Below, piece after piece: positions 10,001 through 19,709 of a DNA stretch of 64,000 bases. The stretch is from Plenodomus lindquistii (Eukaryota > Ascomycota > Dothideomycetes > Pleosporales > Leptosphaeriaceae): positions 124,001-188,000 of the forward strand of contig JANUWI010000013.1 in assembly GCA_025504975.1 (NCBI GenBank). The letters run 5' to 3'. The translations under genes and the position numbers were made by a program. How positions within the stretch are numbered: position 1 is the first letter of the stretch; the number at the start of each line of letters is the position of its first letter. The notes under the pieces are model-generated. The model worked only from the letters and a program-made list of their open reading frames with translations, made no database searches and was not told where the DNA came from.

Positions 10001-11561
10001 TCGGAGTCCACGAAAACAGTCTCAAAAGGTGGCTGAAGATTCGCAGGCTGAGACTGAACACTCGCTTCTTGACAACCATCTCTTGGGGTTAAGAATTTTC
10101 GATCCATCATATGACCCTAGCGCCTCGCAAGGAAGATATTCCAATGTGGCATATGTGAAAGACTCCGAAGATGATAGTGCCCGCTCCGAGCACTCCATAT
10201 CCACTGCGAATCAAACCGACGAGCAGGCTGGAGCCTATAGCGATCCTGTACAACCTTCTGGGCTGAACGAAGAGCTAGAACGCCTAAAACCACCGCCAGC
10301 AAGCGCGCCCGAACCTCAACTAGGATTCAGAGGCAGGCGGGTCGTTGGTCGTGTCGCAGGACCGGTACTGAGGAGTAGTAGTCCCTTGCAACCTACTAGT
10401 CCTTTCAGCGTACAATCGTTGGCTGCAAGTCCTAACCGGCAGCTGCGCTCAGCAGGGTCAGCGGCTGCTTCTTCGGAGGCTGAGAATAGTGTACGTAGGG
10501 TCTCACCCAGCGATGGTGAAGATGCCGATGAGCTCGAGGATCAAACGACGCCCAAGGCCACAGCCGGTGAAGGTGAAAGCAGTCTAGTTGCTGCGCCCTA
10601 CCAATCGCAGCAGCAAACACAGATGGATGAACACATGCGTAGCTCGCCACCACCAGTCATAACCACTTCTTTTCCAACCGTTCATCAGCACGCGACCCTT
10701 GAAAACGACGCACTCCTCTCGCCAGACGATACTCAAAATCACACCATGGACTCGCAGCTCTCCACCCACCAAGACACCCAGCTCACGCAAGCCACCTCCC
10801 TCAGTCTGCCATCATTCCAACCCAAAAGCCTCCCCATCGGCCCATCCACCACCGAACCCCCTGCCGTCGAGCCCTCCTCCGACCGCTCCACATCCTCCAC
10901 CCCACCCCTCCCCTCCATCGGCCTCTCCACCCCTCTCGCATACTACACCCCCCTCTCCTCCCTCCCCTACTTCCTAAACCGCTCCTCACAATACCATTCC
11001 TCCGAGAACCCCGACATCCTCGCCCTCGTCACACGCGCCTCCACAGTACCAGCGCGCGCCACCCGCGGCCCAAAACACTACTACACCACCCTCCACATCA
11101 CCGATGTATCAATCTACCCCGCTACAACAAGCGTGAACGTTTTCCGCCCGTTTGAAACCGCATTACCTGTTGCACATGCGGGGGATGTGGTATTGCTACG
11201 TGCGTTTGGTGTCAAGAGCGTCAAAGGCCGTCCGGGACTGAGGAGTGAAGAGGATAGCGCGTGGTGTGTTTGGCGGTGGGGGAAGCCGTGTTGGGGGATG
11301 AAGAAGGGTTTGTTTGGGGAGGTGAGGGCAAGAGAGGAGGTTAGGGGACCGCAGGTTGAGAGGGGCGTTGGGGAGTGGGCAGAGGTTGGGGTTATTAGGG
11401 CGTGGTGGGAGGGGGTGGTTAGGGGAGAGATGGAGAGGTTGGAGGCAGAGCGGGGGAAGAGTGAGCGTGGGAGTCAGGTTGAGGGGAGTAGTCAGATGGT
11501 AGGTGAGGAGGAGAGTCAACGGGTGATGAGAGATGGGGATTTGGATGCGAGTCAACCATGA
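7056..11561 (+). CDS. Large acidic protein with C-terminal POT1/Cdc13-type (Telo_bind) OB fold
   Basis: A 1501-residue intronless protein. Residues about 1-135 form a compact beta-rich region that could be an OB fold (QFRASVILIWPY, then VRVRFTGSSAKAI). Residues about 140-1290 are a long acidic, Ser/Pro/Glu-rich, probably disordered segment with scattered basic patches. Residues about 1295-1420 resemble the Telo_bind OB fold of POT1/Cdc13: a PLSSLPYF start, a YYTTLHITDVSI strand, VNVFRPF, then AGDVVLLRAFGVKS and SAWCVWRWGK, parallel in order to the first OB fold of fission-yeast Pot1. The expected role is binding single-stranded telomeric DNA in the nucleus, perhaps as the large subunit of a CST/RPA-like capping complex. 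Orthology to Cdc13/CTC1 or POT1 is not established. The C-terminal tail is charged and helical. Confidence 0.75.
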   Translation: MDQLRIADLSPALPALETRQFRASVILIWPYSSSQRQFALLLADPDFRLRRKNGQVRVRFTGSSAKAIATTGVGIGDEVLLSLRGAEFVKDGAVQTPGRSIDWELEYGQTLTVQVFRDGRETAKLELDDIEPTPAPESPNHRLSLGGPSPSQHWSSPAILKRIRLSDGPFSQAPYDPFTEDIEQGHDKKRRRKSYRDWKAWTYSARTPSPEKVAHSEEDLEEDVEQLSPIRAHQLPDTPISPSKPEPQQIAADRLEEPEDDVEMSALVDDLLSSDSEADDNESRQSSHHFEYDGANEFRPEDSQYAFGGDTEIDTEVNTEEEDDAQNEPEGVSMTTTVANTEEEHTEDGLHRRWSDDLDPSDASALDIPAESASTAVDSAANAASPKASDQPGLAHMPAHAADHPAEVVETTATNNVLRLEMPPPTLPILQVDEAAPVISDLLTPVGREPSSPTLKPQDSSTLPLPSPFPGDINTSTTSYHDYFTATEAATIPETAVVNEPELPSDADYIMETSFFSSIGSSKDPSLHPNHESAFTPVRFTFGLDGAGWSRPPLDLSSPAPEGDTVPETSQAGREDSVEAKEETVPPASEHAPSSLQREAEESQHPAAAEDAGQIPLDDATIEEPGLNELSSGADTEPEGSDSEQKEHVVAAGDNPGNGDVEDEEGDEDHSKVANTQDTGAVSTIIDLGSPPVDDTQTSEADIPSAFDNPAEGHVSYQNTQQSTTLDDLSNISSTAQDDDVLMENENYSEFVNLEFAPEVPSTVAETQQHTVAHTPAQEALERGFDPVNAPISLPSDGNASSAPGESSSMMQETFDSEEPFHRPESPTQDDEFRYPEVKMESIEDDSIFETLTHWTQDESAPSQGEMQDELMIAVPEAGGKMGELHTMAVPATGPARNTRSKLSITVSPTRERTQTPRRTTRSTRSFASVTQDTLSPVETRSHATFSASQEPSQTSPYSLRSQSKLLSPVKLAPAVGPASSRRSPRKQSQKVAEDSQAETEHSLLDNHLLGLRIFDPSYDPSASQGRYSNVAYVKDSEDDSARSEHSISTANQTDEQAGAYSDPVQPSGLNEELERLKPPPASAPEPQLGFRGRRVVGRVAGPVLRSSSPLQPTSPFSVQSLAASPNRQLRSAGSAAASSEAENSVRRVSPSDGEDADELEDQTTPKATAGEGESSLVAAPYQSQQQTQMDEHMRSSPPPVITTSFPTVHQHATLENDALLSPDDTQNHTMDSQLSTHQDTQLTQATSLSLPSFQPKSLPIGPSTTEPPAVEPSSDRSTSSTPPLPSIGLSTPLAYYTPLSSLPYFLNRSSQYHSSENPDILALVTRASTVPARATRGPKHYYTTLHITDVSIYPATTSVNVFRPFETALPVAHAGDVVLLRAFGVKSVKGRPGLRSEEDSAWCVWRWGKPCWGMKKGLFGEVRAREEVRGPQVERGVGEWAEVGVIRAWWEGVVRGEMERLEAERGKSERGSQVEGSSQMVGEEESQRVMRDGDLDASQP

Positions 11562-11962
11562 GGTAGGAGAGATGTGCTGTAAGACGATTTGCATCTCAAG
11601 GCGTTCTTGAAGCTGTGTTGTACACCTGGGCATGCATGAATGGGGTCACTGACATAGCAATTGCTCCTCGCATAGCATCACATGAAGATTCGGTCTTGCG
11701 AGATCATTCATTGTGTCTCATTTCTATATGAACGTCTTGTCCTTTTCATGATCGTGTCTTCATAACCTGAACCCACTACCACAAAGACCAATATGAGTGT
11801 TTCACTGTACAGCACGTCGACTACTCCATCGACCTCTCACGAAGTCGACGTTTCGCCAGCAAGCATGTACAGTTACTCCACCCCCCTACTCTTCATAGCA
11901 GCAAGACCCAAACCTCATACACTGCAGCATGTCCGCGTTACAAGTCATAGATTAAACAAAAT
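11562..11962. other. Tail-to-tail intergenic, no gene seen
   Basis: 401 bp between the stop codons of the OB-fold gene and the nucleoside diphosphate kinase gene. Presumably the two 3' UTRs. Confidence 0.5.
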
Positions 11963-12730
11963 CTACTTCTCGTAAACCCAGTCGTGCTGAGCGCTCTTCC
12001 AGCTCTGGACCTCACCCTCGTTGAACCAGAGGGCAATCTCCTTCTTTCCGTTCTCGACGCTGTCGGAGCCGTGGCAGACGTTGCGGCCGACGTCGAGGGC
12101 GTAGTCGCCGCGGATGGTGCCGGGGGCGGAGGCGAGGGGGTTGGTGGCACCGAGGATGGAGCGGCCGGTCTTGACGGCGTCACGGCCTTCCCAGACCATG
12201 GCGCAGACGGGGCCGGAGCCCATGTCTGGGGGGGTATTAGGAGAGTCATTGGATGGTTGGACGAGGGGGTGATTGAAGGTGGGGTGTTGGGAGGACAGGG
12301 GGTAGGGGAGACGCACAGGCAATCAGACCGGGGAAGAAGGGCTTGCCGGCCAAGTCGGCGTAGTGCTTCTCGAGGTGCTCCTTGGAGGGAGTGACGAGCT
12401 TGATGGCGGCGAGCTTGAAGCCGCGGTTCTCGAAGCGGGAGATGATGGGGCCGATCAGGCCACGCTATGGGTGTTGTTAGTGAGGTGTTGAGCTGGGGAG
12501 AATCCCTTGTGTCCCAGCGATAAGAGGCGCTGGAGTAAGTAGGGAAGATGCAATTGACATGCCTGGACGCCATCGGGCTTGATAGCAATGAAGCTGTTGT
12601 GGTTGTTAGTATACGCTCTTCACCGCTTGTCCAATGCCCCAGTCCATGTCCATCTTCAAGAGGGGTAGTGTTGGTTGAAGGCGATGGTCATGGCGGGGTA
12701 ATGGTTGACGTACGTCTGCTCGGTGGTCAT
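11963..12730 (-). CDS. ndk1: Nucleoside diphosphate kinase
   Basis: Transfers the terminal phosphate from ATP to other NDPs through a phosphohistidine, balancing nucleotide pools in cytosol and nucleus. Four exons (12730-12714, 12593-12563, 12464-12317, 12225-11963) encode 152 residues, the normal length of a fungal NDPK. It starts MTTEQTFIAIKPDGVQRG and contains the active-site motif NVCHGSDS with catalytic His117. The first exon is only 17 bp and the second 31 bp. Intron 2 begins with GC rather than GT (see separate entry). Introns 1 and 3 are GT-AG, the latter with donor GTGCGT. Identification is firm because the spliced protein aligns to the family without gaps. Confidence 0.95.
12465..12562 (-). 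other. Non-canonical GC-AG intron in ndk1
   Basis: On the minus strand the exon ending ..GATGGCGTCCAG is followed by GCATGT, and the intron ends CCATAG before CGTGGCCTG. This join gives the invariant NDPK sequence KPDGVQRGLIG. The only nearby GT, 4 bases further on, would shift the frame and break that conserved block, so a GC donor is the simplest reading. Confidence 0.85.
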
Positions 12731-13053
12731 GTTTGCGGTGATGTGGCTTTTACTTTCTTTTGAGATTGTCGAAGATGAGGAATCGAGGGGGCAAGTCGGA
12801 GCAACAACAAGACTTATGCGCTGGAATTTTTGGTTGGCGCCGCGTAGTGGGGTAACAATTGCGCTGGTTGGGGCGGGGCATTTGGAGCTGAATCGAGCTA
12901 GGCCCATTGCATAAGGTTGCGCACGCACCACCGCGGCCTTGGCCTGGACCCTGGCCTGTTTCGTGGCATCTATGTCAAGTGAAGTCGTGATTTGGACTTT
13001 ATTCCTTCTTCGAGGCTGGCTTGCGAAGAATTGTTCCAGATTAGCTGCCAGCT
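12731..13053. promoter_or_regulatory. Short divergent promoter between ndk1 and glucosidase II alpha
   Basis: 323 bp separate the two start codons, so both promoters are compressed here. I see no clear TATA box; both are housekeeping genes. Confidence 0.45.
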
Positions 13054-16000
13054 ATGATCACACCACGGCAGAGTTCCGCTCCCAGGTGGACGGCGTTGCT
13101 GCTGCTGTTGGCCGCGCTGTGCTGTCTCATTGTGCCAGCTGGTATGTAGCTTCCCGAGCCCCAGTCACAGCCTCCATAGCGTCAAGTACGACAATGGCCA
13201 CCATAGAGCTGATTCAATTGTCTAGTGTCTGTCAAACACGAGAATTTCAAGACTTGCGCCCAGTCTGGCTTCTGCAAACGCAATCGCCAATTTGCCGACG
13301 ACGTCTCCGCTTCGAGCTCCTGGACCTCGCCATATGCCCTCGATGCTGAGTCCATCGCTTTCAAAGACGGTCAATTGGATGCTGTTGTCCTCAAGACGCT
13401 CAAGGATGGCCAGGACAAGGTCCGACTACCTCTCAAAATCACATTCCTCGACTCTGGCGTTGCACGAGTGACGCTCGACGAAGAGAAGAGGGCCAAGGGC
13501 CAAGTCGATTTACGGCATGATAGCAAAGCAAGGAAGGAGCGGTACAACGAGGCTGGGAAATGGGCGTTGGTCGGAGGCTTGAAGGTCGCTCTTGGTGCTG
13601 CATTGAATGCAGAGGCCGAGCAGGGCTATACCAAGGTCACCTACGGCAAGGGTGGAAAGCATCAGGCTGTCATTCGTCATGCGCCGTTCGGCATCGAGTT
13701 TCAACGAAACGGAGAGACTCAGGTCAAGTTCAACGAACAAGGCTTTCTGAACGTTGAGCACTGGCGATCCAAGGTCGAGAAGCCAAAGGAAGAAGAGAAG
13801 AAGGAGGGTGAAGAGGAAACCAAGGAAGAGGAGAAGAAGGTCGAGGAGATTGGCGAAGACGAGAGCACTTGGTGGGAAGAGAGCTTTGGTGGAAACACTG
13901 ATAGCAAGCCCAGAGGTCCTGAGGCTGTTGCACTGGACATCTCATTCCCTGGATACGCGCACGTCTTTGGAATTCCGGAACACGCGACTCGTCTATCGCT
14001 GAAGACAACAAGGTCTGTACATCACAATCACCTGCCACGCCCACCAAACTGACACAATGCAGGGGTGGCGATAACGCTTACACCGAGCCTTACCGACTGT
14101 ACAACGCCGATGTCTTTGAATATGAGATGGACAGCCCCATGACACTATACGGTGCCATTCCCTTCATGCAGGCTCACCGCAAAGGCTCTACCGTTGGTGT
14201 GTTTTGGCTCAATGCTGCAGAGACTTGGATCGATGTCACCAAGAAGCGCAACACTGCAAACCCGCTTGCACTTGGCGTTGAAGGCCATACCGATACCCAG
14301 ACTCACTGGATGTCAGAGAGTGGTCTCCTCGACATTTTCGTCTTCCTTGGACCTACCCCTCAGGATCTCACTCGCCAGTATGGCGAGCTGACTGGCTATA
14401 CCGCTCTACCTCAGTCCTTCGCCATCGCCTACCACCAGTGTCGATGGAACTACGTTACCGATGATGATGTCAAGGATGTCGACCGCCGATTTGATAAGTT
14501 CAATATCCCGTACGACGTCATCTGGCTCGACATCGAGTACACGCAAGAGAAGAAGTACTTCACTTGGGATCCACTGACATTCGTCAACCCCGAAACCATG
14601 CACAAGCAGCTCGACAAGAGCAACCGCAAATTGGTCGCGATTATTGATCCGCACATCAAGAACACCGATAACTACCCCATCATTGACGAATTGAAGAAGA
14701 AGGACCTAGCCGTCAAGAACAAGGAAGGCAACCAGTACGAAGGCTGGTGCTGGCCTGGTTCCTCCATGTGGATCGACTGCTTCAATCCAGCTGCCATCAA
14801 CTGGTGGAAGGGCCTCTTCAAGTACGACAAGTTTAAGGGTACTGCACCCAACACCTTCATCTGGAATGACATGAACGAGCCCTCTGTGTTCAACGGGCCC
14901 GAAACAACCATGCCCAAAGATAATCTTCACCACGGCGGCTGGGAGCATCGCGATGTTCATAACATCAACGGCATGACATTCCATAATGCCACATACCAGG
15001 CGATGGTTGAGCGCAAGAAGGGCGAGCAGCGTCGACCATTTGTTCTTACTCGCGCGTTCTACTCTGGCAGCCAGCGTAGTGCAGCCATGTGGACTGGTGA
15101 CAATCTTGCAGAGTGGGCCCATCTTGAGGCGTCTCTCCCCATGGTTCTCAACCAGGGCATCTCTGGTTTCCCATTCGCTGGTGCAGATGTTGGTGGTTTC
15201 TTCGGTAACCCCAGCAAGGAGCTGCTCACTCGCTGGTACCAAGCTGGTATCTACTACCCCTTCTTCCGTGGTCACGCTCACATTGACACTCGTCGCCGTG
15301 AGCCTTACATTGCTGGGTCGCCTTACACAGAGATCATCACGCAGGCTCTTCGTCTAAGATACCAGCTGCTTCCTGCCTGGTACACCGCTTTCCACGAAGC
15401 CTCGACAACCGGCGCGCCCATCATCCGACCCAACTTCTACGTCCACCCAGATGATGAAGCAGGTTTCGCCGTGGATGACCAGCTCTACATTGGATCCACC
15501 GGTCTTCTCGCCAAGCCCGTGACCAAGGAAGGTGCAGACTCCGTATCAGTCTACATTGCTGACGACCAGCCCTACTACGACTACTTTGACTTCACCACCT
15601 ACCATGGTAAAGGCCACCACACCGTCCCCGCACCTCTCGAGAAGATCCCCCTGCTCATGCAAGGCGGCCACATCATCCCCCGCCGCGACCGTCCCCGCCG
15701 CTCCTCCGGCCTCATGAAGCACGACCCGTTCACCCTCGTTGTCGTTCTCGACAAAGACGGGAACGCAGAAGGCACCCTCTACCTGGACGACGGCGAAACC
15801 TTCGACTACGAAATGGGCGCCTTCATCCACCGCCGCTTCTCCTTCGACGGTTCCCGCCAGATCCTCACAAACTCGAATCTCGATACCAGTCGCCAGACTG
15901 TGCGCTGCGAAAAGTACATCAAGAGCATTGCGCACATCCGTATCGAGAAGATCATCGTTGTCGGTGCGCCCAAGGAATGGGCTAGCAAGAAGGAAGTAGT

Positions 16001-16187
16001 AGTCATGCAGGAAGGCGAGATGGAGAGTAAGAGGCGCAAGCCGATGCCATTGGAGTGGCATGCTGCAGAGGGAAAGAAGGCGAGTTATGTAATCATTAGA
16101 GATCCAAAGGTCTTTGTGGTCAAGGGGTGGAAGATTGATTTTGCGGAGAAGGGTGCGGGGCATGCGCATCATGGGCATGAGCACTAA
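13054..16187 (+). CDS. Glucosidase II catalytic alpha subunit (GH31)
   Basis: ER enzyme that removes the two inner alpha-1,3-glucoses from N-glycans during the calnexin cycle. Three exons (13054-13141, 13226-14012, 14063-16187) sum to exactly 1000 codons, giving 999 residues. Exon 1 encodes a signal peptide (basic start, then a LLLLLAALCCLIV core). The mature N terminus has the family's KHENFKTC..GFCKRNR block. A Glu/Lys-rich insertion lies at about residues 216-240. The GH31 nucleophile is Asp561 in WNDMNEPSVF and the likely acid/base is Asp638 in MWTGDN. The C terminus is His-rich (HAHHGHEH) and has no HDEL, as expected for a subunit held in the ER through its beta partner. Fungal homologues include yeast Rot2. 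Confidence 0.95.
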
Positions 16188-16689
16188 AAGACAACTGAGA
16201 TTGAATGAAGAGGGATGAGCTGGATGAGTGGATTTCCACCAACGCTTACGTTGAGGTCATAGATGATGTGTAGATGGGAAGGGTACAAGATAAGTTAGCG
16301 AAAGAGCAACAATGCGAATATGTCCACCATAATGTACTGTGAACACAGGCAACCAAACCCCCTCTTCGATCCAGCATTGTCCTAACGCCCTGTAATATAT
16401 ACTCGTAGCAGAATGAGCTCTTGACTTGACAACCCGCTTGGCACGGAATTACGTTTGGCGTTTGGCGCAGGGGATGATAACAGATGTGACAGAGCTGTTG
16501 CAGAAAATTTATGTAACCCCCGTTCTAGCCTCACTGCTGATCTCAAGTAAGACTAGGTCACAATTGATACGAGCACAGGGGTTAAAGTAACCATTTTATC
16601 TTGTACTAATACCAGGACTGTCTACAAGCTTACCGCTATACCACCCAAACCCACCAAGGCAAATCAAATACACACGTCCCAACATACCC
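16188..16689. other. Tail-to-tail intergenic, no gene seen
   Basis: 502 bp between two converging stop codons. No protein-like frame; presumably 3' UTR sequence. Confidence 0.5.
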
Positions 16690-16983
16690 TCAGCGCGCCC
16701 GTCCACCCAGCGCCCCAATCCTAGTATTCAAATCCTGCAAGATCCCAATGTACTGTCTGCGAACGCCCTCGAACGTCGGCTCAGATGGGAAACTGGCCAT
16801 CAGCGCGGCGACCTCGTTGCGGTTGAAGGGTTGATTGAGGCGTTGGTACAGATAGGTGCATTGTTGAGTGAGGTTGGTGACTTGGATGCGGCGGAGGGTG
16901 TGTTGGGTTTCGAGGGTTTGGACGTCTTGCATGAGGGCGTAGATGCTGTTGACGAGGCTGGCGGTGTTGGGTTCGTAGTTCAT
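16690..16983 (-). CDS. Small helical protein of unknown function
   Basis: A 97-residue frame from ATG 16983 to TGA 16690. The protein is hydrophilic with heptad-like leucines (residues about 8-55, for example ALMQDVQTLETQ and LTQQCTYLYQRL), suggesting a helical or coiled-coil protein such as a small complex subunit. It has no signal peptide or membrane segment. The sequence looks protein-like rather than random and the codons are GC-ending like nearby genes. Further 5' exons cannot be excluded. I do not recognise the family. Confidence 0.5.
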   Translation of the reverse strand: MNYEPNTASLVNSIYALMQDVQTLETQHTLRRIQVTNLTQQCTYLYQRLNQPFNRNEVAALMASFPSEPTFEGVRRQYIGILQDLNTRIGALGGRAR

Positions 16984-18255
16984 TGTGAGGGGTGGTGTTG
17001 TTGGTGTTGTGATTTTGTTGGGAATTGGGTGTTGTAGAAGAATCGTCTGTCTCTGTTAAGGTAAGAATGTTTCTTAGTTGTGCATGGTAAATTGAAAACT
17101 TGGTAATAATATTAAGCATACTTGGCGGCACGATCTTCTTTATATCCTTTTCCCCAGATTTAGCCAGCGATTGCGAGCGCATGGAAACTCTTCAGTGAGT
17201 TTGTTGGCCATTCACGGATGATATTGTGATGCGAAGCAGATGCTGAAGGGATGGATTTACAAAAACCTCGAAGCTAGTGAGTGTTGCAAGTTCGTGACAG
17301 GACATGCACGCAGCACAATGTTTAAGATTGATGTTTCGCGACATGATCCTGTCGAGTCTGATTGGTAAACTCGTGTACATCTGATTGTGAGGGGTTAGGT
17401 TTAGAGAGTGGGTGCAGATACATATTGTTGTTAATCAATACTATGCAACTGATTGTCCGCTTCTCAGACCTCTGGATCGTTAGTATGTCCATGCTCTCAA
17501 GCTCGAGCGGTCCTCACGAGACCTCAATGGAGCGCTGGTTATTATAGCAATTACATGTTCGAGTCTGTGATATATCGCAATATAAGCATGTGACTAAATT
17601 TTGCAGTGGATAGTTGCATTTTTTCAGAAACATGTCGCGCACTCAACCTTAAACTGTAGTCCGACAGACCACGAGATGGGTTAGATAATTATGCTGTAGG
17701 GTAGGACTTGTATACTCATTACGCGCCCACTCTACACTTCGAATACTAGGGAAACATCAGTACAGGCTCAGATTAGCATGCTGCATGGCTTGTGGCTGAC
17801 TGCCAAATTGCTAGTGTGAGATTTTTGGCTTGGTGTTATAGTAATCTTAGATACCGCACATATGGTTGCTACAGATCACAGGTGTATTAGGTGCACTAAA
17901 CACGGGATGATGGTGTCAAAGCCAAGACTGAGCGCTTTCTTTCACTGATTCCTACACAGATTTTGGAAGCTACAATGGTCTCTGAGCACGATCACATGTT
18001 AAGAAAATATGCTCACAAAAGATTACATATGTAGTCACGTTGAAAGAAGTCATAGTATTAAGGATTCACTTGTATATCTTATAATCAAGCATATAATTCC
18101 TAAATACCGTATATGATCTCATGTGTCTGGCCCCTGATTGCTAGGTCTCTCACCATTAAGCCCGCTGTAGTCAATCAGATTGCAAATGACTCCGGTGCTG
18201 ACAGGTCATAGTGCTTCGTAGAAAAAGACTTAATTCGTACCCTGGGTGCGACAAA
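16984..18255. other. Gene-free, somewhat AT-rich stretch
   Basis: 1272 bp. The part from about 17560 to 18120 is visibly richer in A and T than the coding neighbours and has stops in all frames. No tRNA, inverted terminal repeat or transposase-like frame was seen. Confidence 0.45.
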
Positions 18256-18633
18256 TCATCGGACCGATCTTCTTAGAGCAGTCACCCTTTCCCTGAGGTT
18301 CACTGCATATTTATGCCATTCACTACCAGTAGTCTCTGCTGACTTCTGCGATTGAGATGGGTAGCAGTGAACGTAGGTCTTGAGAGCTTCCGCTGTAAAT
18401 TTGCGTCGAATGTCCACGAGGACATCGTCACAGCGGTGGTTAAGATCTTTTACCTTATCGCAAATTTTGCGGAGATCCTGGTCGCTATTTGTAGACTTGG
18501 ATTTGTTGATAGAGCTACTGGAGTTGTTCTTCCAGGTCTGGAACTCGGATTCGATGCGGTCTACGTCTGCTCCGAGCTTGATGGTAGCTTCGATGGTCTT
18601 ATGGATTGAATTCGCTTCATCTCTGGTGGACAT
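18256..18633 (-). CDS. Hypothetical helical protein, possibly a gene fragment
   Basis: A 125-residue frame with ATG at 18633. It is rich in Lys, Glu, Asp and Ser, with predicted helices around IHKTIEATIKLGADVDRIES and DLRKICDKVKDLNHRCDD separated by a Ser/Asn/Lys-rich linker. No signal peptide. It loosely recalls the helical N-terminal domains of fungal NACHT/STAND proteins, but no downstream NTPase is present. It may therefore be an orphan ORF or the remnant of a larger gene. Flanks are gene-free on both sides. Confidence 0.35.
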   Translation of the reverse strand: MSTRDEANSIHKTIEATIKLGADVDRIESEFQTWKNNSSSSINKSKSTNSDQDLRKICDKVKDLNHRCDDVLVDIRRKFTAEALKTYVHCYPSQSQKSAETTGSEWHKYAVNLRERVTALRRSVR

Positions 18634-19364
18634 GGTTGTGGCTGTCTTTGTTACTGGTTCTGGGTACTTCTAGAAGTACTGTAATTATTTCTGGATCTTT
18701 GGATGTAGCGAGAAGTGGGTAGTGTTATAATGGTGGTTATACTACTTCTTTGTCGAAATACGGGCAGTTTTATTCCCAGTGTTGGGTCATTCATAAATGT
18801 CCTTCAAAGTTGTCTGCTTCGCATATTCGACTTCGCCAACGACCTCCTGTTGAATCGGAAGTCTCTTCATAGAACGTAAACAGATAGAATCGTATACTCT
18901 CGTGAATACTTGAGCCCATCAATGGGGTCGTCATTGATGTGTGTTTAGTTTGCACGGCAACCGGATTGATCTAGACTAAAGACGAGGCCTGCCTTCAATT
19001 GTCCAAACATCATGTAGAAGACGAATCTCAGCAGACGAGTTCGCCACTGAGAGTGCCCGAAGTAACGACGACATTTATCGCTTGTAGGCAATGGTGAGTC
19101 CTAATTCCGATGGCGGCAACAATAAAAAAGTCTCCGTAAGCGATACGCAAGTAGTTCAAGCGTTAATCATTCGCAACGAAACTACATGAAAGTGAAATGA
19201 CCGATATAGCCATAGCTAAGGCGAGGAGGCATAAATGACTGCACCACGACCGACGCAACTTCCCGATGGGGCTAGCCGGTTTGTAAACCTAATGCTGCGA
19301 GTCGATAACAACACCCGGGGACAGTTAGTACCTGCAGTTTCCGTCTCTTAACCCATGCACTCAA

Positions 19365-19370
19365 CACGTG
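19365..19370 (+). promoter_or_regulatory. CACGTG element upstream of the phosphatase (Pho4/NUC-1-type candidate)
   Basis: A palindromic CACGTG lies 340 bp upstream of the start codon of a secreted acid phosphatase. In fungi the bHLH phosphate regulators Pho4 and NUC-1 bind this core at phosphatase promoters. The site also matches other bHLH factors and can occur by chance, so phosphate control is inferred. Confidence 0.35.
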
Positions 19371-19617
19371 CGCTTTCAGCCTCAAGCGACATCTGCGGCT
19401 AGATGACGCCTCTCACGTCAACAAATTTCAGCGGTGAGCGCCGATGAACGATATGGTAAACCGGTAGTTATGCCTATGCAGCACGCGGGGTCATCGCAAC
19501 GCCTCATTGGCCATCCGTCAGGTTTGTGAGCCGTGTGGAGCTTCTAGCTACGCGATGAGTACGCGGATCTATATCCTTTTGGTATTGAACCCCGCAGAAG
19601 GTCGGCGTCCAGATGGC

Positions 19618-19624
19618 TATAAAT
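19618..19624 (+). promoter_or_regulatory. TATA box of the phosphatase gene
   Basis: TATAAAT about 90 bp before the ATG at 19710, a usual spacing for an inducible fungal promoter. Confidence 0.4.
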
Positions 19625-19709
19625 GCGCGTTACGGCCACGTTCCTGGGCAAAAGCTTGTCAAAGCTTGGCCTTAGCTTCACACTCTACAAGTATTGGGCG
19701 TACGACAAG

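Larger units (their letters stand above)
18634..19709. other. Gene-free region including the phytase-like gene promoter
   Basis: 1076 bp without a convincing gene. The right-hand 350 bp is the promoter of the acid phosphatase gene (CACGTG and TATA elements listed separately). Confidence 0.45.

Noticed and set aside
16984..18255. Possible transposon relic in the AT-richer stretch
   Set aside because: No terminal inverted repeats, transposase-like frames or strong AT skew seen; simply gene-free.
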